A stretch of 64,000 nt of DNA, taken from contig NC_049912.1 in NCBI RefSeq assembly GCF_001411555.2, positions 27,475,722 to 27,539,721 of the forward strand. The letters are read 5' to 3'. The notes below the pieces were generated by a model. It made no database searches. It saw only the letters and a list, made by a program, of their open reading frames with translations, and was not told the origin of the DNA. The translations under genes were made by a program, and so were the position numbers. Below, one piece after another: positions 35,824 to 47,533 of the stretch (the first letter of the stretch is position 1; each line of letters starts with the position of its first letter). The DNA is from Juglans regia. Taxonomy: Eukaryota > Streptophyta > Magnoliopsida > Fagales > Juglandaceae.

Positions 35824-37399
35824 GTCTTTTTTTCATCTTCTTCATGGGACTGGGCAACGAGGGACTGCCTCTAAATGTATGTCTGGGGGGCTTTGGGAAG
35901 GGAAAGGAATAATAGGATCTGGGGCGCGGTGAAAGGGAAAGAAAGAAAAGAAAAAAAAAAAAAACTTTTGTTACAGTATCACTTCAATTTATGGTATACC
36001 TTTGTAACCCCATCTTCTCCGTTAATAATTGATTAACGATTTAGGGTGCGTTTGGATGTTGAACTGAGTTGAATTGAGATGATAAAATATTGTTAAAATA
36101 TTATTGTTTATTATTATTATTATTTTAGAATTTGAAAAAGTTGAATTGTTTATTATATTTTGTGTTAAAATTTAAAAAAATTATAAATTATAATGATGAA
36201 TTGAGATAAATTGAGATGATTTTTAAAAAATTAAGAACGAGAAAGAAGTCCTAAGTAACAAAAAAAAAAAAGTGGTTGGGTGCTCGTTTTGGTGGTAATG
36301 GAAAGGAGGAGAAGGAAAGAAAGGAAGAAGGAACAAAATCAAAATTTTGAAAAAATCAACGAACCGTGCTGTGGTAAGAAATCGGATTTGTCACATTAGA
36401 AGTGTGGAGCGCGATCCAAAAATCGGAGTTTGAGTAGAGATTTTGAAAGCCAAGAGGGTGAACTTGGGATCTCGACGTTTGTTTTTTTTAAGAAAAATTA
36501 TATACATAAGCCTCACACTCCTGCACACTATTTAAAAGTATATGAATTTATTCTTTTACCCTCATGTTTCATTAAATAGGAAATATAAAATATGAAGATA
36601 AAATAGTAAAATCACATATTTTTTAAGTGGTGTGCAGAGTGTGAAGCTTACGTGTAGCATAACTCTTTTTTTAATGCTTACATGGCATGAATTCATTGGT
36701 TATTGATACAGGCGTCGGATTAACTTAACTTTGACCGTTGAACGACTGACGAGTGACGAGTGACGATATCAGAATCTATAAGTAAAGAAAAAGAAAAATG
36801 ATAGATTCTGACCAATCCCTAACACCCTCTCATGAATTTTACTTTTTAAAATATATCCCTCATGAAATATTAAATTTAGTGGAATTGAAATAATAAAATA
36901 TTATTAAAATATTAATTTTTAAAATTATTATTATTTTAAAATTTAAAAAACTGAATTTTTAATTATATTTTATATTAAAATTTTACAAAATTATAATAAT
37001 AAGTTATGAATTTACAACCAAACGAAAACCTCTCGTCCAAAAACCTCTCCCTCAATTGCTGACGACATAACCGAAAATCCAAAAATCCCCTCACAAAATC
37101 TAGGGTTTCACGGACGCTACCCTTGAGATCCCAGTAATCTAACTATTTTCAATTTTTTTGGGCTCCTAGGGACTTCGTTTTCACAAGATTTTATCTAATT
37201 GGTGTTTGGTTCTCGAGTGAGTTGGCTAGGGCTTCTGCTCGTTTGGATTGCCCGAGAGTTTTTCATCAGCTGTTTCGGTTGTACAGGGATTTTAGGGGGA
37301 TTTCAGGGCTTCTTCTGGTATCGATTGATTTATCGTTTTCTGAGATTGGTGTTTTGATTTCCAAGAAAAGATTTTTAGGGTTTTTTTTGGAGGGAATTG
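35824..37399. other. Upstream region of MLN51 with MITE remnants
   Basis: It holds one MITE left end at 36044 and another AT-rich remnant at about 36873-37018 ending in AACCAAACG. From 37020 on the composition changes and the sequence looks like a transcribed leader (TAGGGTTTC near 37101, TTGGTTCTCGAGTG near 37206). A short leader frame (37222-37416) overlaps the MLN51 start and is probably not a gene. Confidence 0.5.
36044..36232. mobile_element. Tourist-like MITE, right end degraded
   Basis: TTA at 36041-36043 precedes GGGTGCGTTTGGATGTTGAA. The core is as in the copy at 31288. The right inverted end is not recognisable; the element fades after TTGAGATGATTTTTAAAAAA. Confidence 0.6.
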
Positions 37400-40300
37400 A
37401 TGGCTACGGCGGGTGAAGAAGAGGTAGAGTATGAGAGCGATCCAGAGGAAGTGAAACGATCGCTGGCGATGCGGAGGCGAGAAGCAAGTGATGACGAGGA
37501 AGGCGAAGGAGGGGGGAGAGAGAAGCCGAGGATGGACAGGAGGGTTGTGACTCATTCGGACGAATCGGACGGCCAGGGCGGGGTCGCGGAGTACGAGGAT
37601 GATGAAGAACTAGATGAGGAAGAAGAACAGGAAGACGAAGAAGATGAAGAAGGGGAGGTTGAGCTGGATGGGGATGCAGGGGAAGAAGAAGAGGAGTTAT
37701 ATGGGGACAGAAGGATTGAAGGAGAGACACGTGTTGTTGGTGGGGATGAATTAGCGGTTTCAAGGTTGAATGTTAACGAAGCGCACAGTGATGAGAGGAG
37801 GTCTGCGGACGATTTGGCAGAGGTGCAGGAAGAGGATCGGGGTGAGGGGGAGGAGAAGAAGGAGAATGAGCCCTTTGCGGTGCCCACTGCCGGGGCTTTC
37901 TATATGCATGATGATCGGTTTAGGGACAATGCCGGTGGTCGACCCAGGTATATTTTGGTTTTGGGCTCATATTATCGGCTCAGGCATGATCTTTTTTTTA
38001 TAACGTATTGGAATATGTTTGGAGTCTAGGTTTAATTTGCATTGACCTTGATCTATAATAGTTTTATATTTTTGGTATTGACGTTGAATTGGCATTTAGG
38101 CGAAAACAAGTTGTCAGAATGAAGATGAAGCTTGTTTTAATAGTTAAAAAAATCTTTCAGTGGTGATAGATTATATCGTGAGTTCAAATATTGGAGTAGT
38201 TTAAGATTGAGTTGTAGTTTGAGGGACTTTTGTGCTACCATTTGGGGTATGTTAAATGAAGCCCAAATTAGTTATTGTGAATATGCAATATATTGGAATG
38301 TTGATTGTATCATAATCCTAAAGAAATTATAGCTTGACTATTGAAAGACACTTACCTAAAAAGTGCAAATTCATCTTGTTGTACTCATACCCAGTTGCAT
38401 TCTTTGGGTGGATTAAGCACCCAGTTGTATTTGATGCCTACTGAATTACTGCTAGGGTTGAGCAAAAATCTGATTCGGACTCCAACTCCAACTCCGAATC
38501 CGGCTCCGCTACGACTCCGATTTCTTTTGTAATTTTCAGTCGCAGTCGGAGGTGTCTCCGGACCGACTCCGATCTGATCCGACTTTACCCTCCTCCGACG
38601 CTGATATTATACATATGTTATAAAAATATGTATTTATCTATGTATTTATCATATATACTAGTATAGTTATATAACTAGAACTGATATAGCTAAATTCAAT
38701 AATATACTAGTATGAGCTAATTATTATAAAATAATATAATTATTCTATAATATAAATAGACTACTGATAGTTTAGTATATTTAAATGTCATAGTTTTACT
38801 ACCATACATAATCAAGTATAGAAATAAGTTAGACGCTAGTATTTAAATAAATCTAGTATAATTAGTTAATAACACATATACTAATTGACTAAAGTATAAT
38901 GTAACACTCCAATGAAAGGCCCAAACCACATGGTCTATACTCCAAAAGGACTAGTCAATGATACAATTGGAGCCCCATTAGAACCTTATAAAGAGCAAGA
39001 ACTTCTCATTCCCAAGCAATGTGGGATCCCATACACCACTTACCTTTATCCTTATCATATGGGATATCACATATAATAACATGAAAAAAGACATTAGAAA
39101 GTCTAGTATATAATTAAGTTAAAAATAAGTTAGACATTAGTATAATAACATGTAATAGTAATGTATAATAACGTGTAATTAGACACTATACTATAAGTCT
39201 TGTATAAAAATAAATTAGACGCTAGTCTAGAAATAATTAATAAGTCTAGTATAATAAGTTAATAACACACAATACCAATTTGCTAAAATATAATAACATG
39301 TAATTAGACACTAGAAATAAGTCTAGTGTAGAAATAAGTTATAAATAAGTTAGTCACTAGTATAATATAATAACATGTAACACGTATGAGTCTATTATAA
39401 AAATAAGTTAAATATTAGTATAGAAGTAAATTAGCAGTGAATGATTTAATTTTAGTTTTTAATTAAATTGAAATTTGAAAGCTCACAAAAAATTCTTTTT
39501 TAAATGGGCTAAATATGAAGCTAAAAAAAAGAAGCCCAAATCTGAAAGTCCATATCCGACTCCGCTCCGACAAGTCCAAGTCGGAGTCGGAGTCAGAGTC
39601 AGAGTTCTGACTTGTCGAAGCAGAGTCGGAGTCGGATTTAGATGAATCAAACTTCGACTAAGTCGGTGCTCACCTATAATTCAAAATAACCATCCTTGGT
39701 TTCTATCAAGTGATATTGGAGAGACGAATATGAAAGTATGCTTTAGGGGATGTTTGGAAAAGTTTTTCATCTTATCTCATTCCATCTTATTTCTTTCCTA
39801 AACGTCATTTAAATGCAATTACTTTTAAATTAATCATTACAATTTTTTCAAACTAATCATTACAACTTTTCCAAACTTGCAAATAAAAAACAAAAAACAA
39901 TTCAATCTTTTCAAATTCCAAAACAAAAATTATATTAAAAAATTATATTCTAACAATATTTTAATTTTATAATATTTTTTATTTAACTTTTTCTCTCGTA
40001 TTTCTCAAAACCCGACAAGTACTTAACTCAAACTATCTTACTACTATTCACAAATCATCTTACTACTATTTTCAAAATTCTCATCTCATCTCATCTCATT
40101 TACCAAGCATCATCCGCTTACAATTCAGATGAACTATTATCCTGTTTTTGTTTTTTAATGGTTTTCCTTTGTTATCTAGGCCATTCATAGTAACCAATGC
40201 CTTAATCTGTTATTGCTTTGTCAGGCGCACACATGGTGGAAGGAGGTTGTGGGAGTCGCAAGATGACCGAAAATGGGGGCATGATAAGTTTGAGGAGCTG

Positions 40301-43300
40301 ACTTTTCAGGAAAGGCATTATGAAGAGGTGATGTGATCTTCCTGGTGGATAGTATTTTAATTGTTCCTCTCCCAGGTTTCTTTTGCCTTTCTGATGCATG
40401 ATTTTAAAATTATATACCAGGGTCGGATAAATTCTAAGGGTCATTATCGAGGTCGTGGTAAAAATCAAAGTGTTGACCGAGGGTACTCAAGAGGGAGTAG
40501 GTCTAAAGTGTATAACAACCAAAGCCAAGCACCTAAGAGTGTGAGAGGAAGAGGGCCCAGACGATTTGAACCCACATTTAAAAACAAAAGTCAGGCACGA
40601 CCGACTGAAAGAAAACAGTAAGTATAACATTGACCTCAATGGCTTTCAGTCAATGTTTTCTCACATCTCATCAGGTTATGCATAAAATTTGTTATGTTTG
40701 CTGATGTTTCAGATCTGGGAAGCCTCCTGAGAAAACGTCACATGCTAATTCTGGGAGAGCTTTCATGCCTGTGTCAAGTGTGGAATCTGAATCTGTTCCT
40801 GCTAGGAGGCAAGTGTTCGCATCAAGTTTGAATTCTGCTTCTCCTCCATTTTACCCTTCAGGATCTTCCAATAAAGATATCACTCTGATGCATAAAAGAG
40901 ATGTACAAGCTGGTAGTTCCAACAGGAGTTTTCACCCAACTGTTATGGATGATGGTTCTTCTGTCCAACAAGCAAATGCATCGCGTCGAGGGAAGAACAT
41001 TGCTGAATCTGTTGGCATGGACAAGCTTTTTATCGATGAGTCCATCAATCCAGGTGCTGGAAAGCCTATGACTAATTCGCAAATTCCGCTTTCTGGACCT
41101 TCCTTCCTTAGTGTTACTCAATATCCTCCAACCAGGCCTCCGGGAAGGGGTTTAGCTATTGCAGGACAGGTGAGTTATCAACCCGCTCCTCCTCATAACC
41201 AAGTCAATAGAGTTTCTCCTTCAAAAAATTTCCATGCTCTTCAGAGAAGTCCTGCTCAGAGCAGAGTTCAGCCTTCTGTGCAAGCTCCTGCGCAGCAGGC
41301 AAGCCAGCGTCCTGGTAGTGGTTCTCAACCATCCTCCCCACCAAAAACAGGTCTTTCAATAAGTTCTTATGAACCCAGAGAAGCTGAATCTCCTTCAGAA
41401 TCAAGTAAATCCAAAGTTGCATTGGTTGGAAATGGAAAAGTCAATGCTCAAAGTGCTGGGAGGGGATCTGTTGTGTACGGTGGGGCTCAGGTTATGGGAG
41501 CTACTGGGAGCATGGCAGTTGGTCATGGTGATCAAAACCTCCCCGGGGCTCCAGCATTTTTGCCAGGTGAAGTTTCTTGGATCTCATCCTCAATTATTAA
41601 GGAAAAAACACTAAAAAAATCTCTGGAATGTTATACAAGGAACACTCATTTTTGGATTGCTGTTTTTGGATACACTCAAGTGTTAAAAGTGTATTTTTTT
41701 TTATCATATATTAGTTATTAAATTGTGTGGGTAGTTCTAAAATTATTTGTTGGATGTGGATTAGTAACTAAATTTTTTGTACCTACTTATTATGCCATGG
41801 TTTTGTGAGGCAAGCTTTACATTTATGTACATGTATGTTACTACAGAGTTTATGGAATCCTTGTATATTTGTTTTTTCCTTTCTTTGTCCTACTTTATTT
41901 TTGTTCTTATCTGGTTTGGTTTATGTGCAGTTATGCAATTTGGAGGCCAGCATCCTGGTGGTATTGGAGTTCCTGCCGTTGGCATGGCGTTCCCTGGTTA
42001 TGTTGCTCAGCCACAACTTGGTTTGGGAAATTCTGAGATGACATGGTACGTTAACCCTTTTGTTATAATCTGCAGTTTCTTCTGTGAGTCGTCTTGTCTT
42101 CTTTGGATCTTCTGTGTTCTGTGGACATGATTTATTATAATATTAATTAATGGCTAATTAAAAGTTCCTTTGAAGTATTACCTATATAAAAAAAAATCCT
42201 TTGGAGTAGGAAATATGCATCCTGATGAAGTGAAACTTATGGATTAGCTTTTGGAAATCCCTTCTATTTTACAACTGAAAGGAGATGTTTAAACAAGAAA
42301 CTGATCCCTTTTGGAGGCTAAGAAATGATAGAAGTTTTGAAGATCGTGAGCGGACAACGGATGAGTTGAAAGCTTTCTTTTTTAAAACTGTGTTCTTTTG
42401 GGTGGGGGCTGTAGATTTTAATGTGTCCATGAGTTTCTTATTTCGGTTGTAAATCCTAGTTAGTTATTACTCATGTATGCATCCCGTGTTCTTGGCTATG
42501 CCTAATATATTATGAATAAGACTTAGAGGAGGTTTTGATAGTGAGTTAAGTTGAAATGAAGTGGGATGAGAGTTGAAAGTTGAATGAGCAAGTGTGATAT
42601 AGTAGAGGGGCCACTAGGATTGGTTCCCACTGAAAATCCCGAAATAAATCCTTCTCCTACCACTGCCTCCACCATTCGACTCAAAGCTTCCATAACAATG
42701 TCAAACAAGAAGGGAGATAAGGGATCCCCCTGCCTCAAACCTCTAGAACTCGGAAAATACCCACAAGGCTGTCCATTAACAAGAATAGAAAAGCGAACTG
42801 TTGAAATACAGTGACTTATCCAGCCACACCACTTATCACCAAAACCGCATCTTCTAAGCATATACAAAAGAAAATTCCAATTTACATGATCATATGCTTT
42901 TTTCATGTCCAACTTACAAAGGACCCCCGGAGCTCCTTCCCGTATGCGGCTATCTACACATTCATTTGCAATCAACACCGAATCTATAATTTGTCGTCCT
43001 TTAACAAAAGCGTTTTGAGAATTGGAAATGATCTTCCCCATCACTTTGCTCATTCTATTTGCTAACACCTTTGAAATAATCTTATAGACACTACTTACCA
43101 AGCTAATCGGGCGAAACTCCTTAAACTCCGAAGCACCCACTTTTTTTGGAATTAATGCAATAAAAGTGGCATTCAAACTCTTCTCAAACTTCTGAAACTC
43201 ATAGAATTCATGAAAAACTTTCATCACATCCTCCCGCACAAAGTCCCAACATTCCTGAAAAAATGCCATAGTAAAGCCATCCGGCCCGGGAGCTTTGTCT

Positions 43301-45690
43301 CTCCGCATTCCACACACCACCCGATGCACCTCGATCTCTTCGAACGGCCTTTCCAGCCAGCTTTTTGAAGAAGCATCCACCGCTGCAAAGTTCAATCCAT
43401 CTATCTTAGGTCTCCAATCTTCCGTCTCACTAAGGAGGGAACTAAAATACTGCACAGCATGCTCTTGGATCTCAGCCGGTGGGATGAGAGTTGAAAGTGG
43501 AGGGGGGTGATTGATCGCAAGTATGGTAGTGATTGGGGAGGATGGTGTACCATGGAGAGTAGGGATTCGTATGGAGTGAGTTTATGGAAGTTTATTAGGA
43601 AAGGTTGGGGTCGCTTCCTAAAACAAGTTAACTTCTCGGTTGGTGATGGCTCAAAAATCAGATTTTGGTCTGATGTTTGGTGTGGGGATATTGAATTATT
43701 TCGAGCATTTCCGGCTGTTTTCAGGTTGGCAACTAATAAGCAAGCTTCAGTTTCCGACGTGATGGTATCTTCCAATGAAGTGGTGCTCTGGGATGTAGGC
43801 TTCTCCAGATCTGTCCAGGATTGGGAAGTAGAAGAGGTTACTGAATTTTTTAGACAGTTGTATTCAGTGGTGTTAAATAGACAGAGCAGGGACCAACTTT
43901 GTTGGAATCATACAGCCTCCAAGAAGTTTTCAGTTCGGTCTTATTATAAAGTGATACTTAATCAGCACCATATTGGCTTTCCTTGGAAGAGGATTTGGAA
44001 GGCTCATGTTCCGTCAAAGGTGGCTTTTTTTGTATGGACAGCAGCAATAGGGAATATTCAGACTATTGACAACCTGAGGAAGCGTGGAATGATTGTTGTG
44101 GATTGGTGCTTTATGTGCAAGAAAGAAGCGGAATCAGCAAACCACCTTCTACTTCATTGTGAAATGGCTAAAGTGCTATGGGATGGTGTGTCTGGAAAGG
44201 TTGGGCTGTGCTGGGTTATGCCAGAAGCAGTGGTGGATTTTCTAACATGTTGGACTAACTTTCAAATGCATACTTGTCCCCAAGTGGCAGCTGCCTGGAA
44301 AATGCTGCCTTTGTGTATTATGTGGTGTATTTGGTGGGAGAGAAATGAGCGGTGCTTTAATGATCGGGAACGCAATAGAGATGCATTTTGGAAGTTTTTT
44401 ATTAGTACTCTAATTAGCTGGTTCTCTGCTATTGTACTGAAGGGAGGGGATGTAAACGCGTTCTTGTCTTCGTTTTTCTAAGTTCTAGAATGTATTAGGT
44501 GTTTCTTGTGTATACTCCCTGTGTACTCGGGCTATGCCTATTACATTGTTATTAATAAAGCTATTACTTATCAAAAAAAAAAAATATTGTTAGAATATAA
44601 TTTTTTAATATAATTTTTGTTTTTGGATTTGAAAAAGTTGAATTGTTTATTATATTTCGTGTGGGAGTTTGGGAAAACTGTAATGATTAGATGAGATGAG
44701 TTGAGATAGTTATTGAATCCAAACAAGGCCTTATTGATTACCTATATAAAAAAAAATATTTTGAAAGGGTAAGAGTGATGATCATGTTTATGTTCTTCAG
44801 GCTCCCGGTTTTGGCGGGTGCAGCAGGAGCTTTAGGGGCCACATATTGTTCACCCTATGTTGTTGATGGTGCTTATCATGCTCGCCCTACAGGACAGACA
44901 TCTGCAACGGGTGCTTCAAGGTTGGTAGCATGTTTTCCATATGTTTGATTATTTACAATGATCAGAGATGGTATCAATGTTTTATTTTGTTTAACCTGGT
45001 AATTTGTGTTTGTTGAAGTGTAATTTGAGGCGTTTCTATATGGTTATATTTCCTTTAGTTTCTAATGCTAGCTTGTTAGTTGAATGTTGTCTGGTGGAGA
45101 TACTTGAATGTTGTGGTGGAGATATCTTTAAAAAAAATGTTGTCTGGCAGAGATATGGTCAATACTGTGACTTTATCATGACTACTTGTTTGGCATATGG
45201 CCATTGTACACATTTTATGGAAGTTGATACTTTGATCATGCTGCTATTGACTGATGTAATCGCTCCAACAGCATTGCAGTGTTCTTATATTGTATTTTTT
45301 GGTTCCTTTGTAGCCAAGAAAATAATTTGAACAAGACCAATAAGGAATGGAAGCCTTCACAGAGGCCTGGTAAGATATTTTCATCAACTCTGTAGCCTTG
45401 CACTTTGGCGTCATCACTAATTCCTAAATATATCATTATTTTTTTTAATATATTTTTTTTTGTCAATGTAACTTGTTACCCTGCAGAACCTGGGAATGAT
45501 GAATTTGGGCAGCGACAAAATAAGCCTCGGAGGCAAGTTGGAATACTTGTTTTTGGTGCCAAATGTCTTTGCCACATCCACGCTGGTTAGGGTGGAGTGG
45601 AGGAACATGATCTCTTGTGTTGCCTCTTAAAATCTTTTAGTTTTCCTTTCCTATCCTTGCAGATACTCGGAGATGAGCTTTGGCCAGTGA
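37400..45690 (+). CDS. MLN51: MLN51/CASC3 (Barentsz) homolog, exon-junction-complex protein
   Basis: Nine coding exons: 37400-37947, 40225-40327, 40421-40617, 40713-41566, 41931-42045, 44801-44920, 45314-45369, 45489-45534 and 45663-45690. The phases close to 688 residues. The N-terminal ~160 residues are highly acidic. The Btz/SELOR region that clamps eIF4A-III lies at about 160-210, across the exon 1/2 junction ([36 protein letters not shown]). An RG-rich stretch and a long Ser/Pro/Gln-rich low-complexity tail follow ([37 protein letters not shown]). The protein ends in [10 protein letters not shown]. It belongs to the exon-junction core, shuttles between nucleus and cytoplasm, and marks spliced mRNAs. 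The intron after exon 8 uses a GC donor (GGAG|GCAAGT). Without that splice the frame would end in an unrelated 18-residue tail. Introns 1 and 5 hold nested transposons. The start is the first ATG of the open frame and opens [14 protein letters not shown]. Confidence 0.93.
38455..39677. mobile_element. Non-autonomous hAT-like element in MLN51 intron 1
   Basis: The ends match imperfectly in inverted orientation: TAGGGTTGAGCAAAAATC at the left and TAGGTGAGCACCGACTTAG as the reverse complement of the right. Subterminal regions are full of GACTCCGA / TCGGAGTC repeats (38475-38590 and 39550-39665). The middle is AT-rich with many TAAGTTAGACACTAGTATA-like repeats. The hAT assignment rests on the terminal wording; I could not find an 8 bp duplication. 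A solo LTR is inserted inside. Confidence 0.55.
38900..39071 (-). mobile_element. Solo LTR of a TRIM-type retroelement, with target duplication
   Basis: 172 bp, from TGTAACACTCC to GGGATATCACA. It is the reverse complement of the LTRs at 57217-57388 and 57491-57662. It is flanked by TATAA on both sides (38895-38899 and 39072-39076). The 5 bp duplication plus the TG...CA ends support a true LTR reduced by recombination. Confidence 0.85.
39746..40117. mobile_element. Tourist-like MITE in MLN51 intron 1
   Basis: TTA at 39743-39745 and at 40118-40120 flank it. The left end is GGGGATGTTTGGAAAAG; the right end, reverse-complemented, is GCGGATGATGCTTGGTAAAT. It is longer than its relatives because an inner segment (AATCATTACAATTTTTTCAA / AATCATTACAACTTTTCCAA) is duplicated near 39834-39872. 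Confidence 0.65.
42290..42520 (+). mobile_element. LINE 3'-end fragment in MLN51 intron 5
   Basis: An open stretch reads like the end of plant L1 ORF2 ([29 protein letters not shown]), followed by the LINE terminus (GTTCTTGGCTATGCCTAATA, ATGAATAAG). It is 5'-truncated. The MITE at 42526 starts right behind it. Confidence 0.6.
42589..43480 (-). pseudogene. LINE reverse-transcriptase fragment, inverted
   Basis: On the minus strand an open frame encodes the central part of an L1-type reverse transcriptase: [20 protein letters not shown], then a LIPKK block, [51 protein letters not shown] and [20 protein letters not shown]. It stops abruptly at ISHLL, just before the catalytic FADD motif would be expected. 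From there the frame runs into MITE sequence. Neither end of the ORF is present, so it is a dead fragment. Confidence 0.85.
43503..44580 (+). pseudogene. LINE ORF2 3' fragment with zinc-knuckle region and poly-A tail
   Basis: In sense orientation an open frame of about 320 residues encodes the 3' end of L1 ORF2: [41 protein letters not shown], then the zf-RVT block ([38 protein letters not shown]), ending near 44481. A LINE 3' UTR terminus and poly-A run to 44580. It begins some hundreds of residues downstream of where the inverted fragment stops, so the middle of the element is missing. Confidence 0.85.
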
Positions 45691-47000
45691 AGTACATAGA
45701 TACTATGGAGCAGGTTTTAATAAGCAGATAAAGGTTTACTATCACCCAATAGAGCTTTTCTGTCCTTTGGGTGCTGCAAAAATCTGAGTTGTGATTGCTT
45801 GGTGCTGCAGGCCTTCCTCCAGGCCCTTTGTGATCTCTAGCTTTTGTTTTAGAGCACTTTGGGCCGCAATGGGTTCCATGACATTTTAGGTAATCAATCT
45901 TGCTGTAATTAATGCATTTTATTTTTCTTTCTAGTCATTTATTATACTTGTAAAAAAATTAATGCATTTTATTTCGAGATAATCTTTCTTTTATAAAATT
46001 CATATTTTGTGTTCTTGGGTATTAAAAGATGAATTTAAAAGTTTGCTGTCAATATCCTGAGATTTTGTACTCTTTTCAACACGTTACATGTTCATTCAGT
46101 AATATAACTCAAATGTGAGACTTCAACTGTGCGTTTCATGGTATACCACCCTTCTCCTCCTTTACCCCTTTCTCTTTAATTCTCTGCATTATAGGCAGGC
46201 CATTAGGATCAAAATCATGATTCGATCTGATCGTATTTTAGAGTTGATCATCATGTGATTAAAGTAATAATCGATTATTTCTACCTGCTTTTTTTAACTC
46301 TTAGTCATTGTGATTAATTGTCTACATGTTAATTGCACATGCGTTACTATTTTTGTCTCTGTGCTGACCCTCGTCTCTCTCTCCCTTTTTGTTGTAGTTT
46401 ATATATGGCAAACACCTGGTCATGCTGCACTAAATTACTTGAGAACAATATTGCGGCTTGACGGGTGGCAGTTCCTTGTTTGAAAGTGCGGTAGGAATAT
46501 GCATTTAATGATAATCACTAAACTTATAGTCACGCTAGTTGGCATTGGATGAAATTGTGATAATGTCTTGTTATTATTGCTTTCAGGTTTTCTTATGGTT
46601 TGGTTTTTTAGTGAAGCTTGTGAGAAATGTAGGGTGGCTTCCAAAGATATAGAGAGAGGCAAAAAGAACAAGATCTATTGTGCAGCAGCTGTTTGATCAG
46701 TGGCGTTAATTTTTTCTATTTATTTAAAGGGTGTGGGTTTAAATTTGTTTCTTCGTGACTAATTAACAATTATTTTGAGAGGACCTTAGACGAATGGGAT
46801 TTTCTCCACTAGAGGACAGTTGCTGGCAATGTTGCAGTCTTAAAGAGTGTCAGGCTGGTGTTTAGTATTTTGGTGTAATGGGTGGTGGGTTACTGATGTT
46901 TTAGCCGACTATTATTTGTGAAAACTGATGTCTCTCTAGGCAATACAACGCTTGGCTATGATTTGTTCTATTGGCCTAATTTTATTTGCTTCTAGCTTTG
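45691..47000 (+). other. MLN51 3' region with candidate UTR introns
   Basis: Non-coding sequence after the MLN51 stop. Splice-like wording occurs repeatedly: donor ATTTTAG|GTAATC at 45889/45890, acceptor TTGTTGTAG at 46397, donor TGCG|GTAGGA at 46490/46491, acceptor TTGCTTTCAG at 46586. These could make a spliced 3' untranslated region; this is inferred and unverified. Confidence 0.35.
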
Positions 47001-47533
47001 TGGGGGGAAAGCTATTTGACATGCAAATCTACAATGGAGAGTAGGTGGAGGACCCCTACCTCTGCAACTACCTAGTGAGGGGTGGTCGCGCCAAATTTGA
47101 GTGTGGAGTTCGAACCTATTATTTTTAGATTTTGTTGTTTTTAAGAAAATCTATTTTTATTTTTATAACAAAAAAAAATAAAAAAGTTATTTCATTCCGC
47201 ATGGATTAGTTAATAGTTTAATTTACGATCAATAGAATGTATTCCACAAAAACAAAAAAACAGAAGGTAAGAAGCTTTACGCCTACATTCTGCAATAACA
47301 TTTAACTTCTCATATATCAATGAAAAGTTTCAGTATAGAAGCTAATTGTCCACGACGACTATTTACCACAATTAGAACTCAACAACTACTATCTTTTTTT
47401 TCTTTTCTTTTTTGGTTTTCCCAGCCAATTCTCGGTGACAAGTAGAAAAAGAAGGGTGTCAGGAGACAGAATACATAGGAGAGAACTCGTTGGGGGTACC
47501 TACTTCCTACCATTGCTTAAAACATCAGTCGTC
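47001..47533. other. Space between convergent MLN51 and CENP-C genes
   Basis: No gene seen; it should contain the 3' ends of both transcripts. The stretch 46990-47160 contains a GGAGTTCGAACC word that recalls a B-box, too little for a SINE call. Confidence 0.5.

Larger units (their letters stand above)
42526..44730. mobile_element. Tourist-like MITE split by LINE sequence
   Basis: The left half is 42526-about 42588 (GAGGAGGTTTTGATAGTGAG ... GAGAGTTGAAAGTTGAAT). The right half is about 44583-44730 (AATATTGTTAGAATATAA ... TTGAATCCAAACAAGGCC). Together they restore one family member. TTA flanks both outer ends (42523-42525 and 44731-44733). The ~2 kb between the halves is LINE-derived. Confidence 0.75.

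Noticed and set aside
37404..37887. Two long minus-strand open frames
   Set aside because: Both lie opposite the acidic GAA/GAG-rich first exon of MLN51. Their Ser/Pro/His-rich content comes from the complement.
45489..45590. Alternative MLN51 end reading through to a stop at 45590
   Set aside because: The read-through tail is unlike the family, while the GC-AG splice restores [10 protein letters not shown]. It is kept only as a possible retained-intron form.
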